From positions 1 to 64,000 of IMG/VR virus record IMGVR_UViG_3300005841_000001: 64,000 nucleotides of DNA; one strand, given 5' to 3'. The DNA comes from a virus. Numbering within the stretch: position 1 is the first letter of the stretch; every line of letters starts with the position of its first letter. Below the pieces are notes generated by a model. It saw nothing but the letters and a program-made list of their open reading frames with translations, made no database searches and was not told where the DNA came from. Below are positions 1 to 8,698 of this stretch, in pieces. A program made the translations under genes and the position numbers.

Positions 1-148
1 GCTGGTCGCCGACGAGTGGAACCGGGTTGGCGGTTCGTTCACCGCGCCGGCCACCTGTAACAAGATCGTCTTCTACGTGCAGGTCCTCGGCATGGGGTCG
101 GGCGAGCTGTTCGACGTCGATGCCGCGTACATGAGGAGGGTCACGTGA
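1..148 (+). CDS. C-terminal end of a tail-associated protein (5' truncated)
   Basis: An open frame enters from the left edge (first full codon at base 2) and stops at TGA 146-148. The visible 48 residues alternate hydrophobic and polar positions, as in the last strands of a beta-sandwich, with an aromatic-rich segment (KIVFYVQVLG) and an acidic end. The next gene starts at GTG 145 inside the stop (GTGA overlap), so the two are translationally coupled. A minor tail or carbohydrate-binding protein is inferred from position only. Confidence 0.6.
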   Translation, partial: LVADEWNRVGGSFTAPATCNKIVFYVQVLGMGSGELFDVDAAYMRRVT

Positions 149-1839
149 CCGTCACCCAAACGCCCCGCACCGGGCAGACGAAGTGGAGTAGCGGATCCGA
201 CCCGCTGCGCCGGCTCCAGCTCAACGGCGACGCCGACGCCGCCGAAGCCAAGTTCGCGCTCGACGACGGCCTGACCTACACCGCGTTGCCTGGGCCGGCG
301 GACATCCTGCGTGGCCGGTACGCGATGCGCTCGTCCGGCAGTGGCGCGTACACCACGCTCTACCGGGCCACCACCGACAACGGCGCCTGGCTCCCCGCGA
401 TGGGCAACACCGTCCCCGCGCCGCTGACCTTCCGCCCGCACGCCGCCGGGGACCAAGCCGAAAGCGACCTCGCGGCCACCTTCACCCACCCGAACCTCAC
501 CACGCCGCCCGGCAAGATCAGCTATGACGGGCATGCGCAGTTCAGCCGGTTCACCGCCTACGACGCCGACGACTCCTCGGCCGGCACCGCGTACGTCGGG
601 CTTGCGCCGACCACCGCGCCGGACGTGGCCACTCTCGGGCGCATGCACCTGCGGTCGCGAGTCTCCGGCGAGAAACTGCTGGTGCTCCAGTCCCATGACC
701 CGGCCGCCGGCAACATGCTCACCGCGCGAGAGTTCGGCGGCTCGGACGTCGTCACCATCGACGCATCGGGCTACCTGCGCGCCCGGTCCCTGGTCGGCCT
801 CGGCGGCGGGGCGATCAATGCCGGCGCGGCTGTCGTCGTCGCCCCGACGTCGGCCAGCGCTGACGGCGTAAACATCGGACTGCTGGTTCACGGCCAGTCC
901 GGCGCCCCGGCGAAGGCCATCCTCGCCGTGCGTCGGGACCTCGGGGACACCGTGCCGGTCGTGCAGGTCGACCGCGACGCGATCACCCTGGGGCGGCTGC
1001 CCTGGGGAAGCGGCTCGACCGGCGGTGTCATCACTCAGAGTGGTCGGCAGGTAAACGTACGGGCACTGGGCTACGACGTCGACACGACGCTGTGGAAGCT
1101 CACCCGTGCCAGCACCAGCACCCCCGACAACCCGGCCACCGACGACATCGTCTCGGTGTTCACCCGTACCGCGGGCTCGATCCGCGTTCCGTTGACCGTC
1201 TCGCAGGCGCTGAACACCGGCGCGGCCGCACTGGTGGTGCAGCGCTACACCGACTTCAACGGCCGGTTCATGGAGTTCCAGCGCGTCACCGGCGGCACCG
1301 AGATCGTTGCCGCACTCGAGGCGGACGGCCGGCTGTCCTCGGGCGCGCGGTGGCGAGGCGACGGCACGATCCGCGACGTCCGTCAGCAGGTCAACCACGT
1401 GACCTCGCTCGACAACATCCTGACCCTCAACCCCGGCGATACCTACACCTACACCTGGCCGGCCATGCAGTTGCGATCGGTGACCGCAACCGATCTGAAG
1501 ATCACCGGCCGGGTGGAAGCCCAGGCCGAGACGGGCGCCTTCAGCGACAAGGAAGACGGCCAGCAGTGGCTGTTGAGCTTCTTCATCTCGGTCAACGGCG
1601 GCCCGTTCAACGGCATCACCTCGGCGTTGATGGGCGGGCCGGCCCACCACGCCGGGACCCGGCGTCCCATCGTGGTCCAGGAGGGATTTTGCTGGCAGCA
1701 GAACATCCCCGCGGGCGCCACGATCCAGATGCGCACTCAGGTAACCGTGCTGGGTGGCGCTGTGCCCCAGGTGACGCATCGTCGGCAGTGGATGTTCGTC
1801 GACGAGTGCATCATCCAGGACTACCTGTCAATCCCCTAG
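145..1839 (+). CDS. minor tail protein / putative receptor-binding protein
   Basis: A 564-residue protein with a GTG start overlapping the previous stop (GTGA). No catalytic motif is seen. The N-terminal 200 residues are rich in Thr, Ala and Gly. The middle has repeated short beta-strand patterns, and the C-terminal 140 residues (from about residue 420) look like a compact beta-sandwich with many aromatics. This composition and the position before the endolysin fit a minor tail or fibre protein at the distal tail. The exact family is not recognised. The antisense and +1 frames across the gene are also open because of the high G+C. Confidence 0.7.
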   Translation: MTVTQTPRTGQTKWSSGSDPLRRLQLNGDADAAEAKFALDDGLTYTALPGPADILRGRYAMRSSGSGAYTTLYRATTDNGAWLPAMGNTVPAPLTFRPHAAGDQAESDLAATFTHPNLTTPPGKISYDGHAQFSRFTAYDADDSSAGTAYVGLAPTTAPDVATLGRMHLRSRVSGEKLLVLQSHDPAAGNMLTAREFGGSDVVTIDASGYLRARSLVGLGGGAINAGAAVVVAPTSASADGVNIGLLVHGQSGAPAKAILAVRRDLGDTVPVVQVDRDAITLGRLPWGSGSTGGVITQSGRQVNVRALGYDVDTTLWKLTRASTSTPDNPATDDIVSVFTRTAGSIRVPLTVSQALNTGAAALVVQRYTDFNGRFMEFQRVTGGTEIVAALEADGRLSSGARWRGDGTIRDVRQQVNHVTSLDNILTLNPGDTYTYTWPAMQLRSVTATDLKITGRVEAQAETGAFSDKEDGQQWLLSFFISVNGGPFNGITSALMGGPAHHAGTRRPIVVQEGFCWQQNIPAGATIQMRTQVTVLGGAVPQVTHRRQWMFVDECIIQDYLSIP

Positions 1840-1848
1840 GAGACCACG

Positions 1849-2160
1849 ATGTACGCCTTGCTCAACGGCGCCGACATGCTGAGCTTGCGACATGCGAGGC
1901 TGCTCGAGCTCGAGCGCACCCACTACAAAACGTCGCTCCAGCTGGCCGAGATGGATGCGCTCGAGGTGCCCGCTGACGCCCCCGGGCGGCGGCAGCTCGA
2001 GCACGACCTGGCCACGGTCGAACTGACCATCGAGTGGCATCGCGAGTGCCTCGGGTTCGAACCCATCTCCGCCCCGCGTGTCGAGGCGCGGGGCGATGCG
2101 TCGACCCGCGACGATGAGGCCGACCGCAAGTTACCCGTGGGAGAGGAGGCACCAGCGTGA
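1849..2160 (+). CDS. small hypothetical protein of the tail/lysis operon
   Basis: A 103-residue protein with an ATG start and an AGGAGA ribosome-binding site just upstream, 9 nt after the tail gene. It is mostly alpha-helical (residues 10-70, rich in Leu, Glu and Arg) with a charged, probably disordered C-terminus. No known domain is recognised. It overlaps the next gene by 4 bp (GTGA). Confidence 0.65.
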   Translation: MYALLNGADMLSLRHARLLELERTHYKTSLQLAEMDALEVPADAPGRRQLEHDLATVELTIEWHRECLGFEPISAPRVEARGDASTRDDEADRKLPVGEEAPA

Positions 2161-2465
2161 CGGAACAGAGCAGGGATCCCCAGCACGATGCATTCGCCAA
2201 GGCGGACGAATCGGACTGGGCGAGGCAAGCCGAATTGCTCGAAAGCGCCGTGGTGCACGAGCCTGGCGACCCGGACGCAGCGCCGATCCGGACGCCGGAG
2301 GAGTGGGACGACGACGAATGGGACAGCGAACGTCAACCGCCCAAGACGGTGCGCGAGGCCACCGGCGCGCTCGCGCAGCGGGTCGCCACGCCCGAAGCGC
2401 CCGACACGACGACGCTCGACTACGAGTTCGTCAAGCTCACGCCCGAGCAGCGAGGTGACGCATGA
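2157..2465 (+). CDS. small acidic hypothetical protein
   Basis: A 102-residue protein beginning at GTG inside the previous stop. It is very acidic around residues 45-60 (run of Asp/Glu with Trp), probably largely disordered, and has no cysteines or membrane segment. It sits directly upstream of the endolysin and overlaps it by 4 bp (ATGA), so all three genes are likely made from one message. Function unknown. Confidence 0.65.
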   Translation: MTEQSRDPQHDAFAKADESDWARQAELLESAVVHEPGDPDAAPIRTPEEWDDDEWDSERQPPKTVREATGALAQRVATPEAPDTTTLDYEFVKLTPEQRGDA

Positions 2466-3388
2466 GCCTCTTCGTGCCATGGTTGGCCGACGCCGCCCGA
2501 TCGACCGGCTACCGCGTCGTCGAGGTCGGCGGGTGGCGCACCCGCGGGCACGGCGCAATGCGACTGGTCGAGGGCGTGGTGGGCCATCACACCGCGACCC
2601 CGGACAACGCAGCCGGCGACTATCCCTCGCTGGGGATCGTCACCAACGGACGCAGTGACCTCGCCGGACCACTGTGCAACCTCGGTCTCGGCCGGAACGG
2701 CACGATCTACGTCGTGGCCGCCGGGTGCGCCTGGCACGCCGGAGCGTCGGCGTGGGCCGGGTTCAGCGACCTCAACGACGAGTTCCTGGGGATCGAGGCC
2801 GAGAGCGGCGGCACCGGCAAGTGGTCGGCCGCGCAGCTGGACTGCTACCCGAAGCTCGTCGGCGCGCTGCTGAAGTACATGCACCGAGGTGTCGACCGCT
2901 ACGCCGGTCACAAGGACGTCGCACTTCCGCACGGCCGTAAGCCGGATCCGGTCGGGATCGACACCGGGTGGATGCGCACTCAGGCAAGCAAGTTCATGTC
3001 CGGTGGCGGTGGTAGCACCCCGTCCAATGTGGAGGAAATCGTGAAGGCCTTCGAATCGAACTTCCTGCCGTACTCCCCCGACAAGAAAGATCTCGTGGTC
3101 TTTCCGGTGGAAGTCGGCTCCAGCTCCACCATCGTCGAGGCCCTGTGGCTGAACCTGGCCTGCGCGGGTGACAGCAAGGGCCACATGGACTACGAGGTGT
3201 GGATCGGCGACGACAACGGAAATCAGATGAAGCCCGGCGGCGGCTCGCACGACGCCATCGGTACCGTGAACAACAACGGCCGCGCCACTTTCGTCATCCC
3301 CTCCGGTGCTCGCACCGTCGCCCTGAAGCACCAGGAATCCGGCGACATCCGCGGCGGCTACTCCATCGCCTACCGGTCCCAGGCGTAG
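2462..3388 (+). CDS. endolysin, N-acetylmuramoyl-L-alanine amidase
   Basis: A 308-residue lysis enzyme that should cleave the amide bond between N-acetylmuramic acid and the stem peptide. Residues 30-165 form a PGRP/Amidase_2 domain: GHHTAT at 41-46 carries the first zinc histidine (42 or 43), WHAG at 91-94, IEAES at 111-115, and GHKD (H150) followed by GRKPDP (D162) supplies the remaining ligands. After a Gly/Ser linker (about 180-188), residues 195-308 form a beta-rich domain, probably cell-wall binding. There is no signal peptide, so export through a holin is expected. The ATG overlaps the upstream stop. Confidence 0.92.
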   Translation: MSLFVPWLADAARSTGYRVVEVGGWRTRGHGAMRLVEGVVGHHTATPDNAAGDYPSLGIVTNGRSDLAGPLCNLGLGRNGTIYVVAAGCAWHAGASAWAGFSDLNDEFLGIEAESGGTGKWSAAQLDCYPKLVGALLKYMHRGVDRYAGHKDVALPHGRKPDPVGIDTGWMRTQASKFMSGGGGSTPSNVEEIVKAFESNFLPYSPDKKDLVVFPVEVGSSSTIVEALWLNLACAGDSKGHMDYEVWIGDDNGNQMKPGGGSHDAIGTVNNNGRATFVIPSGARTVALKHQESGDIRGGYSIAYRSQA

Positions 3389-3391
3389 CCG

Positions 3392-3736
3392 ATGCAGAGG
3401 GCGCGCGCTGTCACGCCGATCGTGGTCCGCAGGGGAACCACCCAGCAATTCGGGTGGCCGATCCTGCGGGCCGGCCAACGCGTGGCGTTGGACGGCTGGA
3501 CTGTGCGCGCCCTGGTGCGCGCGAGTATCGACGCCACCGAGGTGCTGCACGAGTTCAGCACCGCCGAGGGCAACGCGCGCACCGAGAACGGCTACGTGCT
3601 CATAGAATCCAATGTGGACTCCGAGACATGGCCGTGGGAGACCGGCGTCTACGACGTGCACGCCACCGACCCGGACGGCAACGTGCTCCACGTCGCCGAG
3701 GGGCCGATCAAGCTGCGAAAGTCGGTGACTCGGTGA
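3392..3736 (+). CDS. small virion protein, beta-sandwich
   Basis: A 114-residue protein starting 4 nt after the endolysin. Its regular beta-strand pattern and motifs such as RRGTTQQFGWPI, TVRALVR and YDVHATDP resemble the small LtfC/Gp6-like beta-sandwich proteins of actinobacterial phages; this assignment is from pattern memory only. It is followed by a fibre protein with a 4-bp GTGA overlap, suggesting a role in tail-tip or fibre assembly. Confidence 0.6.
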   Translation: MQRARAVTPIVVRRGTTQQFGWPILRAGQRVALDGWTVRALVRASIDATEVLHEFSTAEGNARTENGYVLIESNVDSETWPWETGVYDVHATDPDGNVLHVAEGPIKLRKSVTR

Positions 3737-4206
3737 CCCTGGACAACCTCGCGGTCGGCCCGCCGGTCGAACTGACTTTCGTCAGCGTCGGTGACCCGGT
3801 CGAACTCGGCCCCGGTGTGCCCGGCCCGCCAGGACCGCCCGGCCCGGCGGGTGGGTACGCCGTTGGCACCGCCTCGGCCACTCTTTCCGGTCACCGCGTG
3901 GTGACGGCGAGCCCGGATGGCACATGGCGGTACGCAAGCAACGACAACCTCGCCGATCTCATGGCTCCACTGTGGATTACCACTGGTGCTATCGGGGCCG
4001 GCGAACAAGGTGAAGCCGTGATCGTTGGCCCGATCATCGAACCGAGTTGGAGCTGGACCCCAGGGCCTGTTTATCTCGGGGTCGACGGCCTGCTTACGCA
4101 AATTCCGCCGCTGGCTCCGGCCGCTATTTTCCTGGCACAGGTGGGGTTTGCTACCTCGGCCACCGTGCTTTTCGTTGACCGCAACCCATCGATCAAGCTG
4201 AGCTAG
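3733..4206 (+). CDS. tail fibre/spike protein with collagen-like segment
   Basis: A 157-residue protein started here at GTG 3733, which overlaps the upstream stop; the frame stays open further upstream but only through the previous genes. Near residue 30 there is a short collagen-like run (GPGVPGPPGPPGPAG), a typical trimerising element. The C-terminus (LGVDGLLTQIPP to VGFATSATVLFVDRNPSIKL) resembles the end of the next gene product and is common at the ends of phage fibre/spike proteins. A structural role is likely. Confidence 0.72.
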   Translation: MTLDNLAVGPPVELTFVSVGDPVELGPGVPGPPGPPGPAGGYAVGTASATLSGHRVVTASPDGTWRYASNDNLADLMAPLWITTGAIGAGEQGEAVIVGPIIEPSWSWTPGPVYLGVDGLLTQIPPLAPAAIFLAQVGFATSATVLFVDRNPSIKLS

Positions 4207-4218
4207 GAGAACGCGGCC

Positions 4219-4728
4219 ATGGCCGGAGACAAGTACCTGTACAACAACGGTGGCACGGTAACCGAGAAGGCGTCGATCCAGACCTCGGCCGGCGCAGGCG
4301 ATGCGGGCAAGATTCCGGCGCTGGACACCAGCGGGCGTATCGACAACTCCATGATGCCCACCGGTATCGGTGCCGACACCGCGAGTATCACCACCTCTGA
4401 AGCTTTGGCGGCCGGAGACCTGGTGAACATCTGGAACTCGACCGGCGCCAAGGCGCGCAAGGCCGACGCCAGCGTGGCAGGCAAGGAAGCGCACGGCTTC
4501 GTGCTGGCTGCTGCGAGTAGCGGGGCGGCCGCCACGGTCTACTTTGAGGGCACCGACACGCAGGTGACCGGCCTGACTCCCGGCGTGCAATTCCTTTCGG
4601 CGACCACTCCGGGCACGGCGACCGGCACCGCGCCGTCCGGGACCGGTCAAGTCGTGCAGCGTGTCGGCTTCGCCACGGCGGCCACCGCGCTGAACTTCCA
4701 GAGCCAGCCGCCGATCGTTCTGGCCTGA
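4219..4728 (+). CDS. tail fibre/spike protein
   Basis: A 169-residue protein with an ATG start and AGGAGA upstream. The motif GKIPALDTSGRIDNSMMP followed by GIGAD is typical of phage fibre or decoration proteins. The end (VGFATAATALNFQSQPPIVL) parallels that of the preceding gene, so the two probably share a C-terminal beta-barrel fold. No enzyme motif is seen. Its stop overlaps the next ATG (TGATG). Confidence 0.75.
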   Translation: MAGDKYLYNNGGTVTEKASIQTSAGAGDAGKIPALDTSGRIDNSMMPTGIGADTASITTSEALAAGDLVNIWNSTGAKARKADASVAGKEAHGFVLAAASSGAAATVYFEGTDTQVTGLTPGVQFLSATTPGTATGTAPSGTGQVVQRVGFATAATALNFQSQPPIVLA

Positions 4729-5132
4729 TGACCGCACGTCGGCCACTGGTAGTAGTCAGCGGGGGCGAACAGGAGCTGCCTTCGGGCGACACCTTGCCGC
4801 CCTCGCTGCTGCTGCCTGCCCCGGTGGCGCTCACCGACGCAGCCACGATCGCCACGGACGCGAGCCTGGGCAGCCACTTCCGCGTCACCCTGGGCGGCAA
4901 CCGGACGCTGGGCAACCCGACCAACTTGGCCGACGGCCAGAAGTTGCTATGGGAGCTGATTCAGGACGCCACTGGATCGCGGACGATCACACTCGGCTCG
5001 AACTTCGCCCTGGGCACCGACCTGCCGGCCATCACCCTGACGACCACGGCCAGTAAGCGCGACTTCCTCGGCGGGATCTACAACGCGACCGCCGGCAAGA
5101 TCTTCGTGACGTCGCTGATGCGCGGGTTCTGA
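4728..5132 (+). CDS. tail fibre-associated beta-structure protein
   Basis: A 134-residue protein. The segment from residue 40 on (ATDASLGSHFRVTLGGNRTL, then DGQKLLWELIQDATGSRTI) matches a domain widespread in phage tail fibres and spikes of the N-R-T-L / D-A-T-G-S-R-T-I type. It overlaps genes on both sides by 1-4 bp and is probably part of the receptor-binding complex with its neighbours. Confidence 0.75.
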   Translation: MTARRPLVVVSGGEQELPSGDTLPPSLLLPAPVALTDAATIATDASLGSHFRVTLGGNRTLGNPTNLADGQKLLWELIQDATGSRTITLGSNFALGTDLPAITLTTTASKRDFLGGIYNATAGKIFVTSLMRGF

Positions 5133-5782
5133 TGGCGCTCGAGGGGGCCTACAGCTTCGATGCCGCCGGCGCGGCAACCGCGGTCGACTACTCCGGCCGC
5201 GGTCGTGACCTCACGCTGGGTGCGAACGGGGTGCAGGTGGCCGGCGGGCAGACCGGCCCCGGGTTCGGGAAGACGGGCGCCACCATGTCCGTGTTCTCGG
5301 CTGCGTTGCTGGCCGCCACCCAGAGCGATGACAGATGCGTCATGTTCTGGGGTAAGGGTGCCCTGAGTACTTGGTGGGTGCGCTGGGAAAAGGACGCGAT
5401 CAACTCCGGAACGTGGGGAGTCCTGAACGTCTCCGGATCCATGGCGGCGCAGGCCCGTCGCGCTTCCGACGACTCTCTGTTGACCCGGCCCACCGGGACG
5501 GCGCCAAGCGCGACGCCGCATCACTACTGCGCTACCTACGTACGTTCGACGGGCGTGTGTCGCCTACTGGTCGACGGCGTCCAAACAGGAACGCAGAGCT
5601 TCGCCGCGGGCACGCAGCTGACGACCAACGCGGACCGAATCAACATGGGCGAGTGGAGCACCACCGGCGCGGCGATCGACAACCTGCGGTTCTTCAGCCA
5701 CGTGCCCAGCGACGCTGAGATCGCGTGGTACCGCGACACGCCGGTTCTCTCCTCGGTCGGAGCCTCCTTCGCCCTGCTGTAA
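5132..5782 (+). CDS. LamG/concanavalin A-like lectin domain protein
   Basis: A 216-residue protein that reads as a single concanavalin A-like (LamG-type) beta-sandwich: it opens with LEGAYSFDAAGAATAVDYSG, has HHYCATYVRSTGVCRLLVDG in the middle and closes with INMGEWSTTGAAIDNLRFF and the usual 'S-D-A-E-I-A-W' helix. Such domains on phage fibres bind surface glycans, so it is a good candidate receptor-binding module. It is the last clear structural gene of the arm. Confidence 0.82.
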   Translation: MALEGAYSFDAAGAATAVDYSGRGRDLTLGANGVQVAGGQTGPGFGKTGATMSVFSAALLAATQSDDRCVMFWGKGALSTWWVRWEKDAINSGTWGVLNVSGSMAAQARRASDDSLLTRPTGTAPSATPHHYCATYVRSTGVCRLLVDGVQTGTQSFAAGTQLTTNADRINMGEWSTTGAAIDNLRFFSHVPSDAEIAWYRDTPVLSSVGASFALL

Positions 5783-5793
5783 AGATCGTCAGC

Positions 5794-6060
5794 ATGACAC
5801 TGGAGAAGAACGAAAGCCGAATGAACGTCATGCTGGTCGCGCACGAGGGGCGGCTGTACGCCGATTCCGAGGGCAACTACTGGCTCGAGTCCGACGAGGG
5901 CGGGGTGCCGCACGCGGCCAGCGCCGAGTTCGCCGCCGCCACGGAAGAGTTGCTCACGGACGGTGACCTGGAGAAGGGCGAGGAGGAGGCCGGCACGTCG
6001 CCGGTCGAGACCACCGCCGCCGGCGAAGAGCTGTTCGCTTCGTGGGGTACTCAGCAGTAG
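5794..6060 (+). CDS. small acidic hypothetical protein
   Basis: An 88-residue acidic protein. ATG 5794 is chosen because it lies 11 nt after the previous stop; ATG 5821 is an alternative with a somewhat better placed purine-rich stretch. No domain, membrane segment or cysteine pair is recognised. It sits between the lectin-like gene and a set of membrane proteins. Confidence 0.5.
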   Translation: MTLEKNESRMNVMLVAHEGRLYADSEGNYWLESDEGGVPHAASAEFAAATEELLTDGDLEKGEEEAGTSPVETTAAGEELFASWGTQQ

Positions 6061-6156
6061 CCGACAAGTCGACATTCCCGGCGTGGCGCTCCCACGTCGG
6101 GCGTGTCGCGGCCCGATGATGTGCGGAGATCACGTTCCGTCTACGAAGGGTTCGCG

Positions 6157-6492
6157 ATGTTCGACACCGCACAGCTGATCGCGATGGCGCTCGGCGTCCT
6201 GATTCCACTGATCAACGGCTTCATCACCCGGTACGCCGCCGTCGGCGCCCGGGTGTTCCTCCAGATCTTCATGTCCGCGGTCGCCGGCTTCCTCACCGAG
6301 TGGATCGGCGCACTGAACGCCCACCTGCCGTTCAACACCACGCAGGCACTCGCCGGCTGGATCGCCACCCTCGTGACCGCCCTGGCCGTCGAGGCGAAGG
6401 TGTGGGCGCCGCTGGGCGTGTCGGACGCGCTCAAGCGCGCTGGAGTCGGATCCGCAAGCGCGCCGGCGGCCGACGTGCGTCGGGCCGCATGA
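6157..6492 (+). CDS. small membrane protein, candidate holin
   Basis: A 111-residue protein with an ATG start and AAGGG 6 nt upstream. Three hydrophobic segments (about residues 6-24, 32-52 and 65-84) and a charged, Ala-rich C-terminus give a holin-like profile. Its place shortly after the endolysin and before further membrane genes supports a part in lysis timing. No family signature distinguishes holin from other phage membrane proteins. Confidence 0.6.
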   Translation: MFDTAQLIAMALGVLIPLINGFITRYAAVGARVFLQIFMSAVAGFLTEWIGALNAHLPFNTTQALAGWIATLVTALAVEAKVWAPLGVSDALKRAGVGSASAPAADVRRAA

Positions 6493-6496
6493 CGGG

Positions 6497-6901
6497 GTGC
6501 AGCCCATCGCGCACAAGCACTGGCGGGCCCTGAGTCAGGGCCTTACCGCGCTTCACATGGCGGTCGCTATCGTGCATGTGTTCCCCCGTTTGGTCTATGG
6601 GAGCAAGCCCACAACCGGAACCGTGGTCGTCTACATCGGCACCCTCGGTCCGGTGTGGGTGATCCTTTTCGGCGCGACCGGCCTCGCCCTGGCTGTGAGC
6701 CTGCACCGGCGACGCGGTCGACATTTGGCCCACTTGGCGGCGGCCGCCCTGTGGGTGCTGTACACCTCGGCGCTCGGGATCGGGGCATGGGCCACCGGCG
6801 GACCCATCCTCTTCCCGATCGTGGCGGCCTCGGTCGTGTACGTGCACACCAAGCTCGCGGCGGGTTACGAGTACGAAGCGAGCAAGGAGGCGCGGAGGTG
6901 A
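6497..6901 (+). CDS. membrane protein with about four transmembrane segments
   Basis: A 134-residue protein starting at GTG, 4 nt after the previous stop. Hydrophobic stretches at about residues 18-33, 43-67, 78-100 and 102-118 suggest four helices, with a basic loop (HRRRGRHLAH) between the second and third. It overlaps the next gene by 4 bp (GTGA). Probably part of the lysis or envelope cassette; not otherwise recognised. Confidence 0.6.
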   Translation: MQPIAHKHWRALSQGLTALHMAVAIVHVFPRLVYGSKPTTGTVVVYIGTLGPVWVILFGATGLALAVSLHRRRGRHLAHLAAAALWVLYTSALGIGAWATGGPILFPIVAASVVYVHTKLAAGYEYEASKEARR

Positions 6902-7218
6902 ACGTCCAATCGGTCGGCACCGTCATCTCGAGCTTGATCGCCGTGCTGTTCTTTTTGATCACGCTGGCCGGTTGGCGTTCGCGCCGGGCGAGCCGCGAGG
7001 CCAAGGAACTTCGGCAGGTCAAGGAGATCAACATTGCGGTGATGGACTGGGCCTACCAGACCCGCACGTTGGCAGCGGCGCAAGGCTGGAAGCTCCCCCC
7101 GCTTCCGAAGGAAATGACGATCGAGTACATCGCCGGCAAGGCGGAGGGCGAGGATAATGCCGAACTGATCCAGCTGCTCGAATACCTCAAGGGCATCGCT
7201 GTTAAGGGTGACAAATGA
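6898..7218 (+). CDS. single-span membrane protein
   Basis: A 106-residue protein started at GTG 6898 inside the upstream stop. A hydrophobic segment at about residues 7-24 is followed by a basic stretch (RSRRASREAKELRQ) and a soluble, probably helical C-terminal half. The N-out/C-in anchor layout resembles small phage lysis-accessory proteins, but no motif settles this. It overlaps the next gene by 4 bp. Confidence 0.6.
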   Translation: MNVQSVGTVISSLIAVLFFLITLAGWRSRRASREAKELRQVKEINIAVMDWAYQTRTLAAAQGWKLPPLPKEMTIEYIAGKAEGEDNAELIQLLEYLKGIAVKGDK

Positions 7219-8111
7219 CAACCAATGCGCACGGAGCGCAACCAGAGGCGACGGACCACACGCCGGAGCCACGCAGCCACGCGGGCCGGTTCTTCCGGCG
7301 CATCCCGCCCACGATGTACTTCGGAGCCTGCGGGGTGATCCTGGTCGCCCTGATCCCGCTGTCCATCTGGTTCACCGCGCAGGCCACCCGTCAGGAGACC
7401 CGCGCCGACACCGCCGACAGGAAGTCCGCCGCCGTCGCCTCGGCCGCCGCACCCGTGGTCAGCACAGTCGAGGCGTTATGCCGGGCGAACGCCACCGAGG
7501 CCGAACGGACGCTGGCCGCCGACCTGGCTGCGCGCGGCCAGTGCGAAAGCGCGGCCAAGGCGAAGCAGGTGATCACGGAGGTGCCGGAGCCACCTGCGCA
7601 GGTCAGCGTCACTACCGTGCAGGTGCAGCAGATGATCAACGATCGTCTCGCAGGCCTGCCCAAGCCGCTGACCGTCGAGCAGGTGGCGGCCACGGCCGCG
7701 GACATCTACGCGAAGAACCGGCCGGCCGACGGCAAGGACGCCACACCCGAGATGGTCGCGGCCGCCGTTTCGGCGTTCTGCGCGAACGGCGCGTGCGTGG
7801 GCAAAGACGGCAAGGACGCCCCGCCAGTGCCCGACGAGCAGGTCCTGAAGCAGGTCGCCGCCTACTGCAACTCGCGTGAGGACAAGTGCGTCGGCGGGCG
7901 CGGTCCGCAGGGCCCGCAAGGTGTGAGCTTCCAACGCCAGTACTTCGCCCGAGACGGCTCCGGGGTGTGCTTCTCGTTCGTCGAGAGCTACGACCCGGCC
8001 ACCAACGGCACCAGCACGGCCTCGAGCCGAGCCGGCGATGCCGCGTGCGCCGAGCCGGCGCCGGCGACCTCGGCCAGCGCCACGCCGGGCGGGCTCCTGC
8101 CCACCGGTTGA
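7215..8111 (+). CDS. membrane-anchored protein with collagen-like segment
   Basis: A 298-residue protein. A single transmembrane helix (about residues 35-55) follows a basic N-terminus; the rest is an Ala/Thr-rich, probably extracytoplasmic stalk with several cysteines, a GKDGKD segment and a short collagen-like run (GRGPQGPQG, about residue 235). It ends in a Pro/Ala/Ser-rich tail. The layout suggests a cell-surface or spanin-like accessory of lysis; this is inference from topology and position. Confidence 0.6.
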   Translation: MTTNAHGAQPEATDHTPEPRSHAGRFFRRIPPTMYFGACGVILVALIPLSIWFTAQATRQETRADTADRKSAAVASAAAPVVSTVEALCRANATEAERTLAADLAARGQCESAAKAKQVITEVPEPPAQVSVTTVQVQQMINDRLAGLPKPLTVEQVAATAADIYAKNRPADGKDATPEMVAAAVSAFCANGACVGKDGKDAPPVPDEQVLKQVAAYCNSREDKCVGGRGPQGPQGVSFQRQYFARDGSGVCFSFVESYDPATNGTSTASSRAGDAACAEPAPATSASATPGGLLPTG

Positions 8112-8120
8112 CCTCGTGGG

Positions 8121-8414
8121 ATGCTGACTGTCGTGACCGACAGCCCGCCGGAAGGCTTCGAGAAAAAGGACGTGTATTCGACGATGGCCGGAGAGACACC
8201 GCAGTTCGAGACCAAGGACGCCAGCGCGCCCGTCACCGCCCCCGGCTACGTTCCGGCAGCGGTCCCCAACACCGACTTCAGCAACGGCACCCACCCCGAC
8301 CAGCAGGCCGCGCAGGGCGACGAGAAGGAAGCCGCCGCGGCCCCGGAGGACGGCGGCGGCTCGACGTCCGCGCGCAAGACCAGCTCGCGCAGCGGCGGCG
8401 GCTCGAAGAGCTAG
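8121..8414 (+). CDS. small disordered hypothetical protein, last gene of the rightward arm
   Basis: A 97-residue protein; the start could be ATG 8121 or GTG 8133. It is rich in Pro, Ala, Asp and Gly with a Ser/Gly/Arg tail (TSSRSGGGSK), probably disordered. It is followed within 20 bp by a strong hairpin, and its last bases overlap the end of the convergent leftward gene. Function unknown. Confidence 0.55.
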   Translation: MLTVVTDSPPEGFEKKDVYSTMAGETPQFETKDASAPVTAPGYVPAAVPNTDFSNGTHPDQQAAQGDEKEAAAAPEDGGGSTSARKTSSRSGGGSKS

Positions 8415-8698
8415 CCGGCCCCATCGCCGAACAGCGGCCGCATCCCCCGCGCGGGGGATGCGGCCGCGTTCGTTTCGGCGTGCTCCAGGTCGTGCACAGC
8501 GTCGAGCAACGCAAGACGTGCGGCGCCCTCCTCCGTGTTCGTCTCGATCACGTCGGACTGCTCGGAAGCGAATGAGCCCCACCGGCGGGCGGCCTCGACG
8601 ATGGCCGAGGCGAGCCGGTGCGGCGGCGGGCCGGCCGGCCGGTCGTCCGGCACGTCGCCCTCGTTGACGATCAGGGTGAATCTGGGGCCGGCGATCAC
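8411..8698 (-). CDS. hypothetical protein, last gene of the leftward early block
   Basis: A 95-residue protein. GTG 8698 is chosen because it overlaps the upstream TGA (GTGA); an in-frame GTG at 8728 would overlap 34 bp. The N-terminus is beta-like, followed by a helical segment with DNA- or protein-binding-like charge distribution (ASAIVEAARRWGSF). No family recognised. Its C-terminal codons form the terminator hairpin. Confidence 0.55.
   Translation of the reverse strand: MIAGPRFTLIVNEGDVPDDRPAGPPPHRLASAIVEAARRWGSFASEQSDVIETNTEEGAARLALLDAVHDLEHAETNAAASPARGMRPLFGDGAG
8434..8467. terminator. bidirectional hairpin between convergent arms
   Basis: A perfect 15-bp inverted repeat (GCGGCCGCATCCCCC, 4-nt loop GCGC, then its complement) lies between the rightward virion arm and the leftward early block. 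There is no long T-run, as is usual in high-G+C hosts. It lies within the last codons of the leftward gene, so for that strand it acts at the very end of translation. Confidence 0.75.

Noticed and set aside
73-1779. A 568-codon minus-strand frame
   Set aside because: Antisense to the 564-residue tail protein; no ribosome-binding site or recognisable domain.
8108-8130. TTGACC followed by GGGATGCT, repeated as GGGATGCT near 50326 and 51075
   Set aside because: Considered as a late promoter element, but three copies of an 8-mer in 64 kb on two strands is close to chance and no -35/-10 geometry is shared.
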